DNA of 64,000 nt, from the NCBI GenBank assembly GCA_963812965.1, contig CAWEXG010000006.1, forward strand, positions 283,074-347,073, in the 5' to 3' direction. Shown in pieces: positions 1-8,895 of this stretch. The translations under genes and the position numbers were made by a program. Position 1 is the first letter of the stretch, and every line of letters begins with the position of its first letter. This stretch comes from DASXMT01 sp963812965. GTDB lineage: Bacteria; Actinomycetota; Acidimicrobiia; Acidimicrobiales; RAAP-2. A model generated the notes under the pieces. That model ran no database searches and was not told where the DNA came from. It was given only the letters and a program-made list of their open reading frames with translations.

Positions 1-950
1 AGCGCTACAACCTGATCTCGGACACCTGGGCTGCCGCACTGGCCGGGCAGGCCCCCGTGGCCGACGTGCTCCAGCTGGCCGGTGCTCTCAGCCAGTCAGG
101 GGAGCGTGACCCGAGTGTCTGGTCGGTGGTCGTCGGGGCCTTGGGCCTGTTCGACCGGGTCGTGCCCGACGACGACCGCCCGATCCTGCAACAAGCCGTT
201 CGCTCCCTGCTGGGCCCGATCGGAACGCAACTGGGATGGGATCCCCGAGACGACGACGAAGAACGCACCCCCTCGCTGCGTTCGACGCTGCTTCGAACTC
301 TGGGGACGATCGGTGCCGATGCGGCGATCAGCGACGAGGCAGTGAGGCGGTTCGCTGCCGCTCAAACCGGAGGGCCGAAAGGCGCCGACTCTGTTTCCGG
401 TGTCAGCTCCGGCGTCGGTTCCGGCCTCCATCCCGATACCGAGTCGGCGATCCTCGACATCGTGGCCACCACCGGCGGGCCGCAGGAGTACGAGGTCTAT
501 CTGGAGCGCTACCGCCACCCGGCGAACCCCCAGGAGGAGAACCGCTACCTGTACGCGCTGGCGGCGTTCGACCAGCCGGAGCTGGCCGCCCGCACCTTCG
601 ACCTGGCGCTGTCCGAGGTCCGTACCCAGAACGCGCCCTTCGTACTGCAGCTGCTGGTGGCCAACCGGGTGACCGGGCCGGAGACGTGGAGCCGGATCAC
701 CACGGCATGGGACACGCTGGTGGACCGGTTCCCGGCCAACATCCTCCCCCGCATGCTCGACGGTGTCCGCACCCTGTGCCAGAGCCCCGAGCTGGCCGAG
801 GAGGTGGCCGGGTTCGTCGAGTCCCACCCCTTGGCCGCCGGCGGCAAGACGGTAGAGCAGATCCTCGAACGCCTGCGGGTCAATGTGGCCTTCGGTCAGC
901 GGGAGGGCCAGCGGTTGCGCCAACTCCTCAGCGACCAGGCGGCAGACTGA
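1..950 (+). CDS. pepN: M1 family aminopeptidase (PepN-like), C-terminal part, 5' end outside window
   Basis: The reading frame is open from base 3 to the stop at 948-950, so the gene starts before the window. The fragment opens with RYNLISDTWA and continues as an all-helical region of about 315 residues. It resembles the ERAP1-like C-terminal domain of M1 zinc aminopeptidases, with the typical 'R..L..D.WA' entry, a PQEYEVYLERY segment and a final 'FGQREG' helix. The catalytic HExxH domain would lie upstream and cannot be checked. Family members remove N-terminal residues from peptides in the cytosol. A GTG at 57 could be taken as a start but is internal to the domain. A GDT1-type transporter gene follows after 40 bp on the same strand. 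Confidence 0.75.
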   Translation, partial: RYNLISDTWAAALAGQAPVADVLQLAGALSQSGERDPSVWSVVVGALGLFDRVVPDDDRPILQQAVRSLLGPIGTQLGWDPRDDDEERTPSLRSTLLRTLGTIGADAAISDEAVRRFAAAQTGGPKGADSVSGVSSGVGSGLHPDTESAILDIVATTGGPQEYEVYLERYRHPANPQEENRYLYALAAFDQPELAARTFDLALSEVRTQNAPFVLQLLVANRVTGPETWSRITTAWDTLVDRFPANILPRMLDGVRTLCQSPELAEEVAGFVESHPLAAGGKTVEQILERLRVNVAFGQREGQRLRQLLSDQAAD

Positions 951-990
951 TCCGGTTGCTCGATCCCCGGCACGAGCGAGAGCGTCACCG

Positions 991-1587
991 ATGAACCTGG
1001 GTGTCATACTCACGGTCTTCGCGCTCGTCTTCGTAGCCGAGCTGCCCGACAAGACGATGATCGCCACGGTGGTGATGGGCAGCCGCTTCCGCCCCGTGCT
1101 GGTGTGGATCGGGGCCACCGCCGCCTTTCTCGTCCACGTGACCGTGGCGGTAGCGATCGGGAGGCTGTTAGAGCTCCTCCCGCATCGATGGGTCGAAGGC
1201 GTCACCGCGCTGCTCTTCGCCGCCGGAGCGGCCTACCTCCTGTTCGTCCCGGAGAAGGCCGAAGAAAAAAAGGGCGAGGAAGAGGGTGAGGAGAACGAAG
1301 AGGACCGTCGGGGGTTACGAGTCATCAGCACTGCGTTCGTGGTCATCCTGGTCGGCGAGTTCGGCGACCTCACCCAGATCCTCACTGCCAACTTGGCCGC
1401 CAAGTACGACAAGCCCAGCTCGGTGTTCATAGGAGCGATCGTCGCCCTGAGCTCGGTGGCAGCGATCGGAGCCTTCGGTGGGCGCGCACTGGTCCGGATC
1501 ATCCCGCTGTCGGTCATCCGCAAGGTAGGCGGCGTGCTGTTAGCCGGGTTCGCGGTCTACACCCTGGTCTCACTGGTGCGAGGCTGA
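991..1587 (+). CDS. TMEM165/GDT1 family (UPF0016) cation transporter
   Basis: A 198-residue membrane protein with about six hydrophobic segments in two halves. Each half carries the family signature: AELPDKT at residues 16-22 and GEFGDLTQ at 122-129, variants of E-x-G-D-[KR]-[TS]. A highly acidic and lysine-rich loop at about 88-107 separates the halves. Family members move Mn2+ or Ca2+ across membranes, usually exporting Mn2+ in bacteria; the substrate here is inferred. The ATG at 991 is chosen because it starts directly at the first membrane helix. An upstream in-frame start at 883 would overlap the preceding gene. The next gene starts 4 bp after the stop. Confidence 0.85.
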   Translation: MNLGVILTVFALVFVAELPDKTMIATVVMGSRFRPVLVWIGATAAFLVHVTVAVAIGRLLELLPHRWVEGVTALLFAAGAAYLLFVPEKAEEKKGEEEGEENEEDRRGLRVISTAFVVILVGEFGDLTQILTANLAAKYDKPSSVFIGAIVALSSVAAIGAFGGRALVRIIPLSVIRKVGGVLLAGFAVYTLVSLVRG

Positions 1588-1591
1588 GGCC

Positions 1592-2299
1592 ATGGATCCC
1601 GTCATCCCTCCCACGACCGCCAGCTCCACGACTGTCGGGCACGCCCGGCATGCCGACCGTCGTGACCACCTGTTCTCCCTGGCCCGGGAGGCCACCGGCT
1701 TCATGCCGGACGACGAGGGAGAGGCCCTCTCTGCCGCTGCAGCGCGGGCCGGCGAGGAGGGCGGGCCGTCGGCGACCTTCGTCGAGGTGGGCGCGTGGTG
1801 CGGCAAGTCCTCCGTCTACCTGGGGGCCGCCGCCGAGACCACCGGAGCGGTGCTCTTCAGCCTCGACCATCACCACGGCTCCGAGGAGAACCAGGCCGGA
1901 TGGGAGCACCACGACCCGGCGTTGGTCGATCCGACCACCGGGCGCATCGATACGCTGCCGTTCTGGCGCCGCACCCTCGTCCGTGCCGGCTTGGAGCGAA
2001 CGGTGGTCGGGCTGGTGGGCGACTCCCCCGTTGTCGCCGCCCACTGGAGCACCCCCCTCGACTTCTGCTTCATCGACGGTGGCCACGGCGAAGAGCCGGC
2101 GTGGGCCGACTACCGGGGCTGGTCTCCACACGTGAAGGTGGGCGCCTGGTTGGCCATTCACGACGTGTTCCCCGATCCTGCTGACGGAGGGCGCCCTCCT
2201 TACGACTTGTGGCGGCACGCGCTCGACTCCGGTGAGTTCGTGGAGGACGGTGAGTGCGGCTCGCTACGAGTGCTGCGTCGGATCACACAACCCGGGTAA
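1592..2299 (+). CDS. Class I SAM-dependent methyltransferase (Methyltransf_24 type)
   Basis: A 235-residue protein. FVEVGAWCGKSSVYLGAAA at about residues 62-80 is the glycine-rich SAM-binding motif I of Methyltransf_24 proteins. LFSLDHHHGSE follows as the acidic strand, and FCFIDGGHGEEPAWADYRGW is the 'IDGdHsYe' motif of this group. These are Rossmann-fold O-methyltransferase-like enzymes, often near glycan or natural-product genes; the substrate cannot be read from sequence. The ATG lies 4 bp after the GDT1 stop, suggesting co-transcription. The next operon is on the opposite strand and converges on it, leaving 141 bp with no gene between them. Confidence 0.75.
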   Translation: MDPVIPPTTASSTTVGHARHADRRDHLFSLAREATGFMPDDEGEALSAAAARAGEEGGPSATFVEVGAWCGKSSVYLGAAAETTGAVLFSLDHHHGSEENQAGWEHHDPALVDPTTGRIDTLPFWRRTLVRAGLERTVVGLVGDSPVVAAHWSTPLDFCFIDGGHGEEPAWADYRGWSPHVKVGAWLAIHDVFPDPADGGRPPYDLWRHALDSGEFVEDGECGSLRVLRRITQPG

Positions 2300-2440
2300 G
2301 GGGTCTATCGAATAGGCAGGCTGGATCAGGGAGCCGTTCACCTGGGCAAGCAGCGGAAGGTGGAGGCGGCGAGCCCGGGCTCCTTATTCGCTAGGCCCGT
2401 CAGCCGCTCGGGGTGGCTGCACCCACTCCTGCCCAGACGG

Positions 2441-3541
2441 TCAGACGGTGTCCGAGCCTCGGAACGGGAACGCCGGTTCGGTGGGTGCCTCGGGCGCCGG
2501 TTCGGTGAGGTCCAAGTGGGTGGGCAGCCCTTCACCCCGGAACAGTCCAGACGCCGGGGTGGTCCGGCTGAGGGCGTCGGCGGCAAGGATCATGGCTCCG
2601 GCGGTGTAGGTGGACCGTTCGAGGGGAGGGAACGTCACCTCGTCCGGATAGACCATCCCCGTCCAGTACGACCCGTCCTCGTTCCGGAGGCCTTGCACCC
2701 AGGTGAGCAAGCGGAGGGCAACGTCGTCCATACCGATGGCGTCGAGCGCCAGGATGCACTCGGCCGTCTCCGCCGCCGTCACCCACTCGCCGGTGGAGAC
2801 GCAGCGAACACCGAAGCCGTCCATCACGAACGTCGACCACCCAGCCGACAGCCGCTCACGTGCCGCCTGGCCACTCATCGCGCCCGACAGGACCGGGTAG
2901 TACCAGTCCATGGCGAACTCTTCCTTCGGGGCGAAGGCCAACGGCTCGTACGCCACGGCGTGGGCCAACCGGCCTGCAGCCCACTCCCAGTCCGGACGTT
3001 CGTGATCGAGTCGCTCGGCGCAGGCGATGGCACACCGGAGGCTGTGGTAGATCGAGGACGAGCCGGTCAGCAGGGCGTACTCCTCGAGGAACCCCGACGA
3101 GTCGAGCGACCAGCAGATCGATCCGTCCGGTCGCTGCCACCGGAGGACGAAGTCGATGCCGGCCTCAACCGACGGCCACAGCGCCTCGAGCCCGTCGATG
3201 TCCCCGGTGGAGACGAAGCGATGCCAGGCTCCCGTGGCCAGGTACGCACAGACGTTGGTGTCCAAGCGGGGGTCCTTGATGCCGCTGGCCAGGTAGTAGT
3301 TGAACCAACTCCCATCGGGAAGCTGTGTGTCCACCAGCCACTGATAGGCGCGGTCTGCTTCGGCGTCGAGACCCACCACGGTCAGTGCCATCGCCGCCTC
3401 GACGTGGTTCCACGGATCGCAGTGGCCACCAGGGAACCACGGAATCATCCCGTCAGGACGCTGGAGATCGGCGATCGACTGAGCTGTCGCCAACACCTGC
3501 GCCGTGGTCAGGACACCGGGAACCTCGGGAACGATCCTCAT
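2441..3541 (-). CDS. Alpha/alpha-toroid protein (prenyltransferase/terpene-cyclase-like or glycosidase-like)
   Basis: A 366-residue protein with repeated helical units containing 'QxPDGSW'-like turns: LQRPDGMIPWF, TQLPDGSWFNYY, QRPDGSICWS and RNEDGSYWTG. This QW-type repeat pattern is typical of alpha/alpha barrels such as squalene-cyclase/prenyltransferase-like proteins and some glycosidases. No DxDD or DDxxD catalytic motif was seen, so the activity is unknown. It is the last gene of a three-gene operon; its ATG overlaps the methyltransferase stop by 4 bp (ATGA). Sitting with a GT4 glycosyltransferase and a methyltransferase, it probably acts on a cell-envelope glycolipid or polysaccharide. 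That role is inferred from context only. Confidence 0.65.
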   Translation of the reverse strand: MRIVPEVPGVLTTAQVLATAQSIADLQRPDGMIPWFPGGHCDPWNHVEAAMALTVVGLDAEADRAYQWLVDTQLPDGSWFNYYLASGIKDPRLDTNVCAYLATGAWHRFVSTGDIDGLEALWPSVEAGIDFVLRWQRPDGSICWSLDSSGFLEEYALLTGSSSIYHSLRCAIACAERLDHERPDWEWAAGRLAHAVAYEPLAFAPKEEFAMDWYYPVLSGAMSGQAARERLSAGWSTFVMDGFGVRCVSTGEWVTAAETAECILALDAIGMDDVALRLLTWVQGLRNEDGSYWTGMVYPDEVTFPPLERSTYTAGAMILAADALSRTTPASGLFRGEGLPTHLDLTEPAPEAPTEPAFPFRGSDTV

Positions 3542-4362
3542 GCCGGCGCTCCAACCCCAACCTCAGCCCCGGCCTCAGCCTCAGCCTCAGCCTCAGCCAG
3601 GTGGTCGGTGGCAGATGCAGATGAGGTGGCAGACGAGGAGACGGCCCGCGCCGGCTTGAGCAGGTAGACGACGAGGCTCTTACCCATCAGCGGGTTGAGC
3701 ACCCGCTCGGTGTACCGGGTGAGCTTGGGCGCCTTCGTGATATCCCACACCAACAGGCGGTGGTAGGCGGCGACGGCAGGATGGTCGTCCTTGGTCGGAC
3801 CGACCAGGCAGCGCAGCCACCAGTAAGGCGCGTGCAGCCCGTGAGCGTGATGGCTCCCCACTGCCACTAATCCGGTCTGCTCCAACCGATCGACCAGCTC
3901 TCGATGACGGTAGATCCGCACGTGGCCGCCGGGAACATCGTGGTACTCGTCCGAGAGCGCCCAGTTCACGAACTCCGGTCCGCACCGAGGGACGGTGACG
4001 GCCATGGACCCTCCCGGTGCGAGCACTCGAGCCAGCTCGGCCATGGCTGATCGGTCGTCGGGAATGTGCTCGAGCACCTCGGAGGCGATCACCCGGTCGA
4101 ACGAGCCGTCGGCGAAGGGGAGTGCCAGGGCGTCGCCTTGGACAGCGCCCACCCGTGACGTGTCGGCACTCAGCTCCCCCGCCTCGGCCATCGCCCCGAA
4201 CGTGTTCTGGACGTTCCGAACCTCGTCAGCCCCGGCATCGAACGCCACCACCTCGGCTCCGAGGCGAGCAGCCTGGTAGGCATGGCGCCCAAAGCCGCAG
4301 CCCAGGTCGAGCAGCCGGTCCCCGGGACGCACACCGAGCTTGCGATAGTCGACGGTCAGCAT
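3538..4362 (-). CDS. Class I SAM-dependent methyltransferase (Methyltransf_11 type)
   Basis: A 274-residue protein. LLDLGCGFGRHAYQAARLG is SAM motif I, VVAFDAG the acidic strand, GDALALPFADGSFDRVIASEVLEH motifs II-III, and LARVLAPGGSMAVTVP the post-motif. The C-terminal third includes aromatic and basic stretches and ends in a low-complexity (AE)n tail of about 25 residues. That tail is encoded by a 'cctcag' direct repeat at 3560-3600. The product may methylate a sugar or lipid made by the adjacent glycosyltransferase. It overlaps the glycosyltransferase by 7 bp upstream and the toroid gene by 4 bp downstream, so translational coupling is likely. The substrate is unknown. Confidence 0.8.
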   Translation of the reverse strand: MLTVDYRKLGVRPGDRLLDLGCGFGRHAYQAARLGAEVVAFDAGADEVRNVQNTFGAMAEAGELSADTSRVGAVQGDALALPFADGSFDRVIASEVLEHIPDDRSAMAELARVLAPGGSMAVTVPRCGPEFVNWALSDEYHDVPGGHVRIYRHRELVDRLEQTGLVAVGSHHAHGLHAPYWWLRCLVGPTKDDHPAVAAYHRLLVWDITKAPKLTRYTERVLNPLMGKSLVVYLLKPARAVSSSATSSASATDHLAEAEAEAEAGAEVGVGAPA

Positions 4363-5840
4363 GCGACGGTCTCGGTCGGCTCCGCCAAAGAAACGGTTGT
4401 CTGGTCCGGAGAACCCGAAGGAACAGTCACCTGGTCCAGAGGAACCGAGGTACCGGCCGCCTGGGTGGGAAGACCCAAGAGCTGCTGGTACTGGTCCGCC
4501 GTCCCCCTCGCAGTGACTTCCCAGGTGAAGCGGCCGAGGACGCGCTCTCTACCGGCGGCGCCCAATCTGGCACGCAGCTCGGCGTCGTCGAGCAGGCGGC
4601 CGATGCCGTCGGCCAGGGCGCCGGGGTCGTTCGGTGGGACCAGAAGGCCGGTTTCGCCGCTCGTCCCCACCACCTCAGGCAGCGCCCCACCGGTGGTTGC
4701 CACCACCGGGACACCACAGGCCATGGCCTCGATCGCCGGCAACGAGAAGCCCTCGTACAGCGACGGCACCACTGCCACCTCGGCCTGCCCGTAGTGCAGA
4801 GCCAGCTCGTCGTCGCTGATGCCGCTCACGCACCGGACGACAGGGGCGAGCCCGAGGCGGTCGATGGCCTGCGCCACCCGACCACCCGGGCGGGGATTGC
4901 CGATCACCACCAGCTCGATATCCCGCTTCGCACGCAGGATGGCCACCGCCTCCAGCAAGGGCACCAACCCCTTCATGGGCACGTCCGAGGAAGAGGTCAC
5001 CATCAGGCGTCCAGGCACCGGCTGCACCTCGTCCCGAGGACGGAACACGGTGTGGTCCACACCCACGGGGACGACGGTCATCCGGGACGGCTCCACCCCC
5101 ATCTGGGCGGCGATGTCAGTCTTCGACGACTGCGACACGGTGATGATGCGGGGAAGGGCCCGTGACACCCGGACCTGCATGCGCAAGAAGCCGAACCAGC
5201 GACGGGTGGTGAGCCGCTGCCACGGATTGGTGGCATGGCTGAGGGCGAGCTGCCGGTCGACAGTGATCGGATGGTGAAGCGTCGTGATCAGGGGCCAGCC
5301 GTCTTGGAGCATGCCGAGCATCCCATTGCCCATGCACTGGTTGTCGTGGACAAGGTCGAACTCGTTGCGTCGAGCAGCGAGCATGCGCCGGACGCGCAGG
5401 CTGAACGTCCACGGCTCGGGAAAGCCGGCAGTGCACATGACACCGAACTCCAGCGCGTCGATAGAGCTGGTGAACTCTCTTGGCCACGGGATCCGGAACG
5501 GGTCGGGCTCCCGGTAGAGGTCGAGACCGGGCACCGGAGTGAAGCCCACGCCTTCGTCCACCTCGGGCCACGGCTGACCCGCGAACACCTCGACCGAGTG
5601 CCCGAGGTTGACCAGCTCACGTGAGAGGTGCCGGGTGTAGACGCCTTGACCCCCGCAGCGGGGATTGCCCCGGTAGACGAGAAAGGCGATACGGAGGCCG
5701 CCTGGGGCCGGAGGGGCAGGAACGATGCGGTCGGGAACCGTGCGATCGGGAACCGTGCGATCGGGAACCGTGCGATCGGGAACCGAGGTGGGGGGAGTTG
5801 TCCCCTGGGCCGGGCGCCGGCGCAGCCCGAATTTAGGCAC
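4356..5840 (-). CDS. Glycosyltransferase family 4 (GT-B fold)
   Basis: A 494-residue protein with the two GT-B Rossmann domains. The N-domain has RIAFLVYRGNPRCGGQGVY..HLSRELVNLGH. The C-domain has LMVTSSSDVPMKGLVPLLEA and the retaining-GT E-x7-E motif EGFSLPAIEAMACG, followed by GGALPEVVG. Family members transfer a sugar from a nucleotide donor with retention of configuration. The acceptor is unknown, but the two co-operonic genes point to the envelope. The GTG at 5840 is followed by an odd N-terminal linker (DRTVP repeated four times) encoded by a 15-bp minisatellite. An alternative start just before GLRIAFLVY would remove that linker. Confidence 0.85.
   Translation of the reverse strand: MPKFGLRRRPAQGTTPPTSVPDRTVPDRTVPDRTVPDRIVPAPPAPGGLRIAFLVYRGNPRCGGQGVYTRHLSRELVNLGHSVEVFAGQPWPEVDEGVGFTPVPGLDLYREPDPFRIPWPREFTSSIDALEFGVMCTAGFPEPWTFSLRVRRMLAARRNEFDLVHDNQCMGNGMLGMLQDGWPLITTLHHPITVDRQLALSHATNPWQRLTTRRWFGFLRMQVRVSRALPRIITVSQSSKTDIAAQMGVEPSRMTVVPVGVDHTVFRPRDEVQPVPGRLMVTSSSDVPMKGLVPLLEAVAILRAKRDIELVVIGNPRPGGRVAQAIDRLGLAPVVRCVSGISDDELALHYGQAEVAVVPSLYEGFSLPAIEAMACGVPVVATTGGALPEVVGTSGETGLLVPPNDPGALADGIGRLLDDAELRARLGAAGRERVLGRFTWEVTARGTADQYQQLLGLPTQAAGTSVPLDQVTVPSGSPDQTTVSLAEPTETVAC
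5731..5790 (-). repeat. 15-bp minisatellite in glycosyltransferase 5' end, about 4 copies
   Basis: The plus strand shows four near-perfect copies of a 15-bp unit (gatcgggaaccgtgc), which in the glycosyltransferase frame encode TVPDR. The unit length is a multiple of three, so gain or loss of copies keeps the frame and would only change linker length. Confidence 0.85.
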
Positions 5841-5983
5841 AGCCCCACCAGTTGCGATCAGTCATAGAACCGAAATCCTCCCCCGGCCAGGGGCTTCGGC
5901 GCAAACCCCGTGAACGTGACCAGGGAGTTCGGCATCACCCCGTGGGTGGGCTGGTGGACCGGTGCCAAGCTCCGTGCGCAGCA

Positions 5984-7342
5984 TCACCCCCCGACGCCGA
6001 ACCAGCCGAGCACCGTGTAGCCCACCAGGAAAAGGGCGAACCCGCCGACGGAGACCACCGTCACGAGGCCCACGGAGCGGGCCAGCAGACCGTTGGCAGC
6101 TTTACCCAGGAGGGAGCGGCGGTTGGCCAGGACCAGAACGAACACCAGCGTGATGGGGGTGACAATGCCTTCGAGCACCTGCGTGTTGATGATCAGCTTG
6201 AACAGGTTTCCGGGGATGAGCACCACCCCGGCACCGATGGCGATCTGCGCCGTGAACAGCCCCAGGAAGAGAGGAGCCTCGGAGAACGTCTTGGACACCG
6301 ACCGCTCCACCCCCACCGCCTCGGCCAGGGCGTAGGACGTCGACAACGGGACCACCGCTGCGGCCAGTGCCGAGGCGCCGAGCAGCCCGATCCCGAACAA
6401 CGCCTCAGCGGCGGGGCCGGCAAGGGGACGCAACGCTCGGGCCGCTTCGGCTGCCGAGTTGAGCGCTCCAGTCCCACCGATCACCGCCGCCGTGGCGATG
6501 ATGATGAAGATGGACACCAGGTCGGAGATGATGGCACCGCTGATGGCGTCGACCCGTTCGTACTTGTATTCGTCCGGTCCGATACCTCGGTCGACAACGG
6601 CACCGGCTGTGTACAGCTGGATGTACGGCGTGATGGTGGTCCCGATCAGGGCCACGCCGACCAGGATGAAAGCCTTGGACCGCAAGAAGTGGGGAATGAC
6701 CAGGTTCGATACCACCTGCCCCCAGTCAGGGTGCCCGAAGAACATGGCGATCGGGTAGGTGATGAAGGCCAGCGCCAACAGCAAGAAGACCCGCTCGGCG
6801 TAGCGGTACGAGCCGACCATCACCAACAGCCAGATGGCGATGGCGGCCAGGGGTACCGAGATGTACCTGGACACACCGAAGAGCTCGAAGGCGGTGCCGA
6901 TACCGGCGAACTCGGTGACGACCAGGCCAAGGTTGGCGATGGCGAACGCCAGGATGGCGAAGGCGGTGAGCCGGAGCGAGAACTGCTCGCGGATGAGGGC
7001 GGCCAGCCCCTTCCCGGTATGAGCAGCCAGTCGGGCCACCATCTCCTGGACACAGACGTAGCCGACCGTCACCAGCACCATGAAGAACAGTGTCCGGTAG
7101 CCGAACTCAGCTCCGGCCGAGGCGTAGGTGGCGACACCGCCGGCATCGTTGCCCGCACTGGCGGCGATCAGCCCGGGCCCGAGGGCAGCGGCGTAGAGCA
7201 CGATGCGCCGGTACCGACGCTTGGTCTTCGGCGCGGCCAGGTCGGGCGCGCTGGCAAAGGTGGGCACCCTGGCCCGACGGCCGGGCTCCGTGACCCGGTG
7301 GTCGGACTCCCTAGCCCGATGATCGGTCTTCGTGCGCTTCAT
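5984..7342 (-). CDS. NRAMP-related divalent metal transporter (probable Mg2+-type)
   Basis: A 452-residue membrane protein with about 11 helices and a basic N-terminal tail. TM1 reads GPGLIAASAGNDAGG, where classical Mn/Fe NRAMPs have a DPGN motif. TM6 reads GTTITPYIQLY, where classical members have MPH. Loss of the metal-binding Met and altered TM1 residues are features reported for NRAMP-related magnesium transporters, so Mg2+ is the better guess; this is inference. The gene starts 5 bp after the stop of a soluble MgtE-N/CBS protein, so the two are almost certainly co-transcribed. The partner probably senses cytosolic Mg2+. There is no further gene in this transcription unit. Confidence 0.8.
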   Translation of the reverse strand: MKRTKTDHRARESDHRVTEPGRRARVPTFASAPDLAAPKTKRRYRRIVLYAAALGPGLIAASAGNDAGGVATYASAGAEFGYRTLFFMVLVTVGYVCVQEMVARLAAHTGKGLAALIREQFSLRLTAFAILAFAIANLGLVVTEFAGIGTAFELFGVSRYISVPLAAIAIWLLVMVGSYRYAERVFLLLALAFITYPIAMFFGHPDWGQVVSNLVIPHFLRSKAFILVGVALIGTTITPYIQLYTAGAVVDRGIGPDEYKYERVDAISGAIISDLVSIFIIIATAAVIGGTGALNSAAEAARALRPLAGPAAEALFGIGLLGASALAAAVVPLSTSYALAEAVGVERSVSKTFSEAPLFLGLFTAQIAIGAGVVLIPGNLFKLIINTQVLEGIVTPITLVFVLVLANRRSLLGKAANGLLARSVGLVTVVSVGGFALFLVGYTVLGWFGVGG

Positions 7343-7347
7343 GACGC

Positions 7348-8841
7348 CTACTGCAGAAGCCTCGGAAAGTGGAGTCGACCTCGGGCAGGAGTCAGCGCGT
7401 CGAGAATGTCATCGGCCAGGATCCGGCCGACCGGCTTCCCCTCTTCCACCACCAGCAGCGACAGTCGACGAGCCTCGACCAGCCGGTCCGCCACCTCGGT
7501 CACGCTGGCATCAGGCTCCACCGTGACCAGCTCGGACTCACCGATCAGGTGACCGAGCGAGGTGTCTTGTGGGTTGACGACCAGCTGTAGCAGCGGAAGA
7601 TCCCACACCAGCTCGCCTTCGTCGTTCACCACGGCAACGGCGTCGAGCTCATCGGGGCAGTCGTCGTGGTCAGAGAGCCGGGCAACCAGCTCGCCGATGG
7701 TCTCCGACGTGCGGGCGACGATCAGGGCGGTGGTCATGAACCCTCCGGCCTGATCCTCGGGATAGTCGAGCAGGCGAACCAGATGGTTGGCTTTCTCCGG
7801 GTCCATCTTGGCCAGCAGCTCGTCACGGTCGGCACCACCCAGATCCCGGAGCGCGTCGACGGCCTCGTCGGGCTCCATGGCGGCAACCAGCTCGGCCGCT
7901 CGCCCCGGCTCCTCTTCACGCAGCAGCGCGGCGAGCTCCTCAGGATCCATCTCTTCGAGGGCATCGGCCGCTTCGGCGGGGCTCAGAGAGGCGAGAAGCG
8001 TATGGCGTTCGGGGCGGAGCAGATCCTCGAGGAGATCGGCCAGCTCGCCAGGGCGCAGGCGCTCCAGACCGGCGTTCGTGGTGCGCAACCGGACCTCGGG
8101 AGCGGTCCCGGTGTCGGTCGTGCCGAATGGCTGAATCGCTGCCCAGTCGATGACCCGCTCGGGGGTGGGACGCGGCCGCCACCGGGTTGGACCCAAACGG
8201 CGCAGGAGCGTCTGGGCTGAGATGTCAACGCCCACCAACCGGATCCGCCCCAAGACCGGCGCCAAGTACAGGTCGGCTGCCCTGATGACCTGGACCCCGT
8301 CCACATCCACCAGCTGATGGTCGAGCACCTGCTCGGCCAGCGTGACCTCACCGGGCCGAGGTGAGAAGTCGCGGAGATCGAGGCGGGCCGTACGGAGCCG
8401 CACCTGGGTCGGTTCGATGACGTCGACCGTGGATGCGTCGACAAAGGCGAGACGCCGCCCCACCCGGACCACCAGCCCGGTCACCGGAGGGTAGGTCTGC
8501 CCGTCGGACCAGCGGCAGACCACGTCGACCAACTGACCGATCTCCTCGCCGCCTTGGTTGAGCACCGGGCGACCGATGACTCCGGCCAACGAGACGATGG
8601 TGTCCCGCACCGACCGGGTAGCCAAGATCCGCTGGGTCCGGTGACGACGGCGAGCAGCCGACGTCAGGTGTGGGACGCGGCGACCGGGGGTCTTCGCTGC
8701 GGTGGGAGTGCTGTCGGCGTTCACGGGCGCGTCGTCACCAGTGCTGTTGCTATCCGTCGCGCCACCGACACCACCGGAGTCGGGGCGGTCTTCCTGGGCG
8801 CGGGTGGGAAGTGTCGGCAGATAAGGAAAGAAACGGGCCAT
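7348..8841 (-). CDS. Soluble MgtE N-domain / CBS-pair protein with PRC-barrel-like N-terminus
   Basis: A 497-residue protein with no membrane helix. Residues about 80-210 resemble PRC-barrel units (IGRPVLNQGGEEIGQLVDV and a second copy near LGRIRLVGVDIS). Residues about 265-385 form an MgtE intracellular N domain made of acidic helical repeats (ALEEMDPEELAALL, AAMEPDEAVDALRDL, LAKMDPEKANHLVRLL, DYPEDQAGGFMT). Residues about 385-490 form a CBS pair. In MgtE channels these cytosolic domains bind Mg2+ and gate the pore, but here the MgtE membrane domain is missing and an NRAMP-like transporter follows 5 bp later. A regulatory-subunit role is inferred. The protein starts at the ATG at 8841. Confidence 0.85.
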   Translation of the reverse strand: MARFFPYLPTLPTRAQEDRPDSGGVGGATDSNSTGDDAPVNADSTPTAAKTPGRRVPHLTSAARRRHRTQRILATRSVRDTIVSLAGVIGRPVLNQGGEEIGQLVDVVCRWSDGQTYPPVTGLVVRVGRRLAFVDASTVDVIEPTQVRLRTARLDLRDFSPRPGEVTLAEQVLDHQLVDVDGVQVIRAADLYLAPVLGRIRLVGVDISAQTLLRRLGPTRWRPRPTPERVIDWAAIQPFGTTDTGTAPEVRLRTTNAGLERLRPGELADLLEDLLRPERHTLLASLSPAEAADALEEMDPEELAALLREEEPGRAAELVAAMEPDEAVDALRDLGGADRDELLAKMDPEKANHLVRLLDYPEDQAGGFMTTALIVARTSETIGELVARLSDHDDCPDELDAVAVVNDEGELVWDLPLLQLVVNPQDTSLGHLIGESELVTVEPDASVTEVADRLVEARRLSLLVVEEGKPVGRILADDILDALTPARGRLHFPRLLQ

Positions 8842-8895
8842 GGGACTACCTCTGCTGTCGGCTCACGAGCATCGATGCTTGCTTCCTCTCGCACT

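Noticed and set aside
2360..3667. Long plus-strand open frame opposite the toroid and methyltransferase genes
   Set aside because: Antisense shadow of two well-supported genes; the product has no recognisable fold and unnatural composition.
5852..7552. 566-codon plus-strand frame opposite the NRAMP gene
   Set aside because: Antisense shadow; hydrophilic, G/D/H/Q-rich composition typical of reverse-strand reading of a membrane protein.
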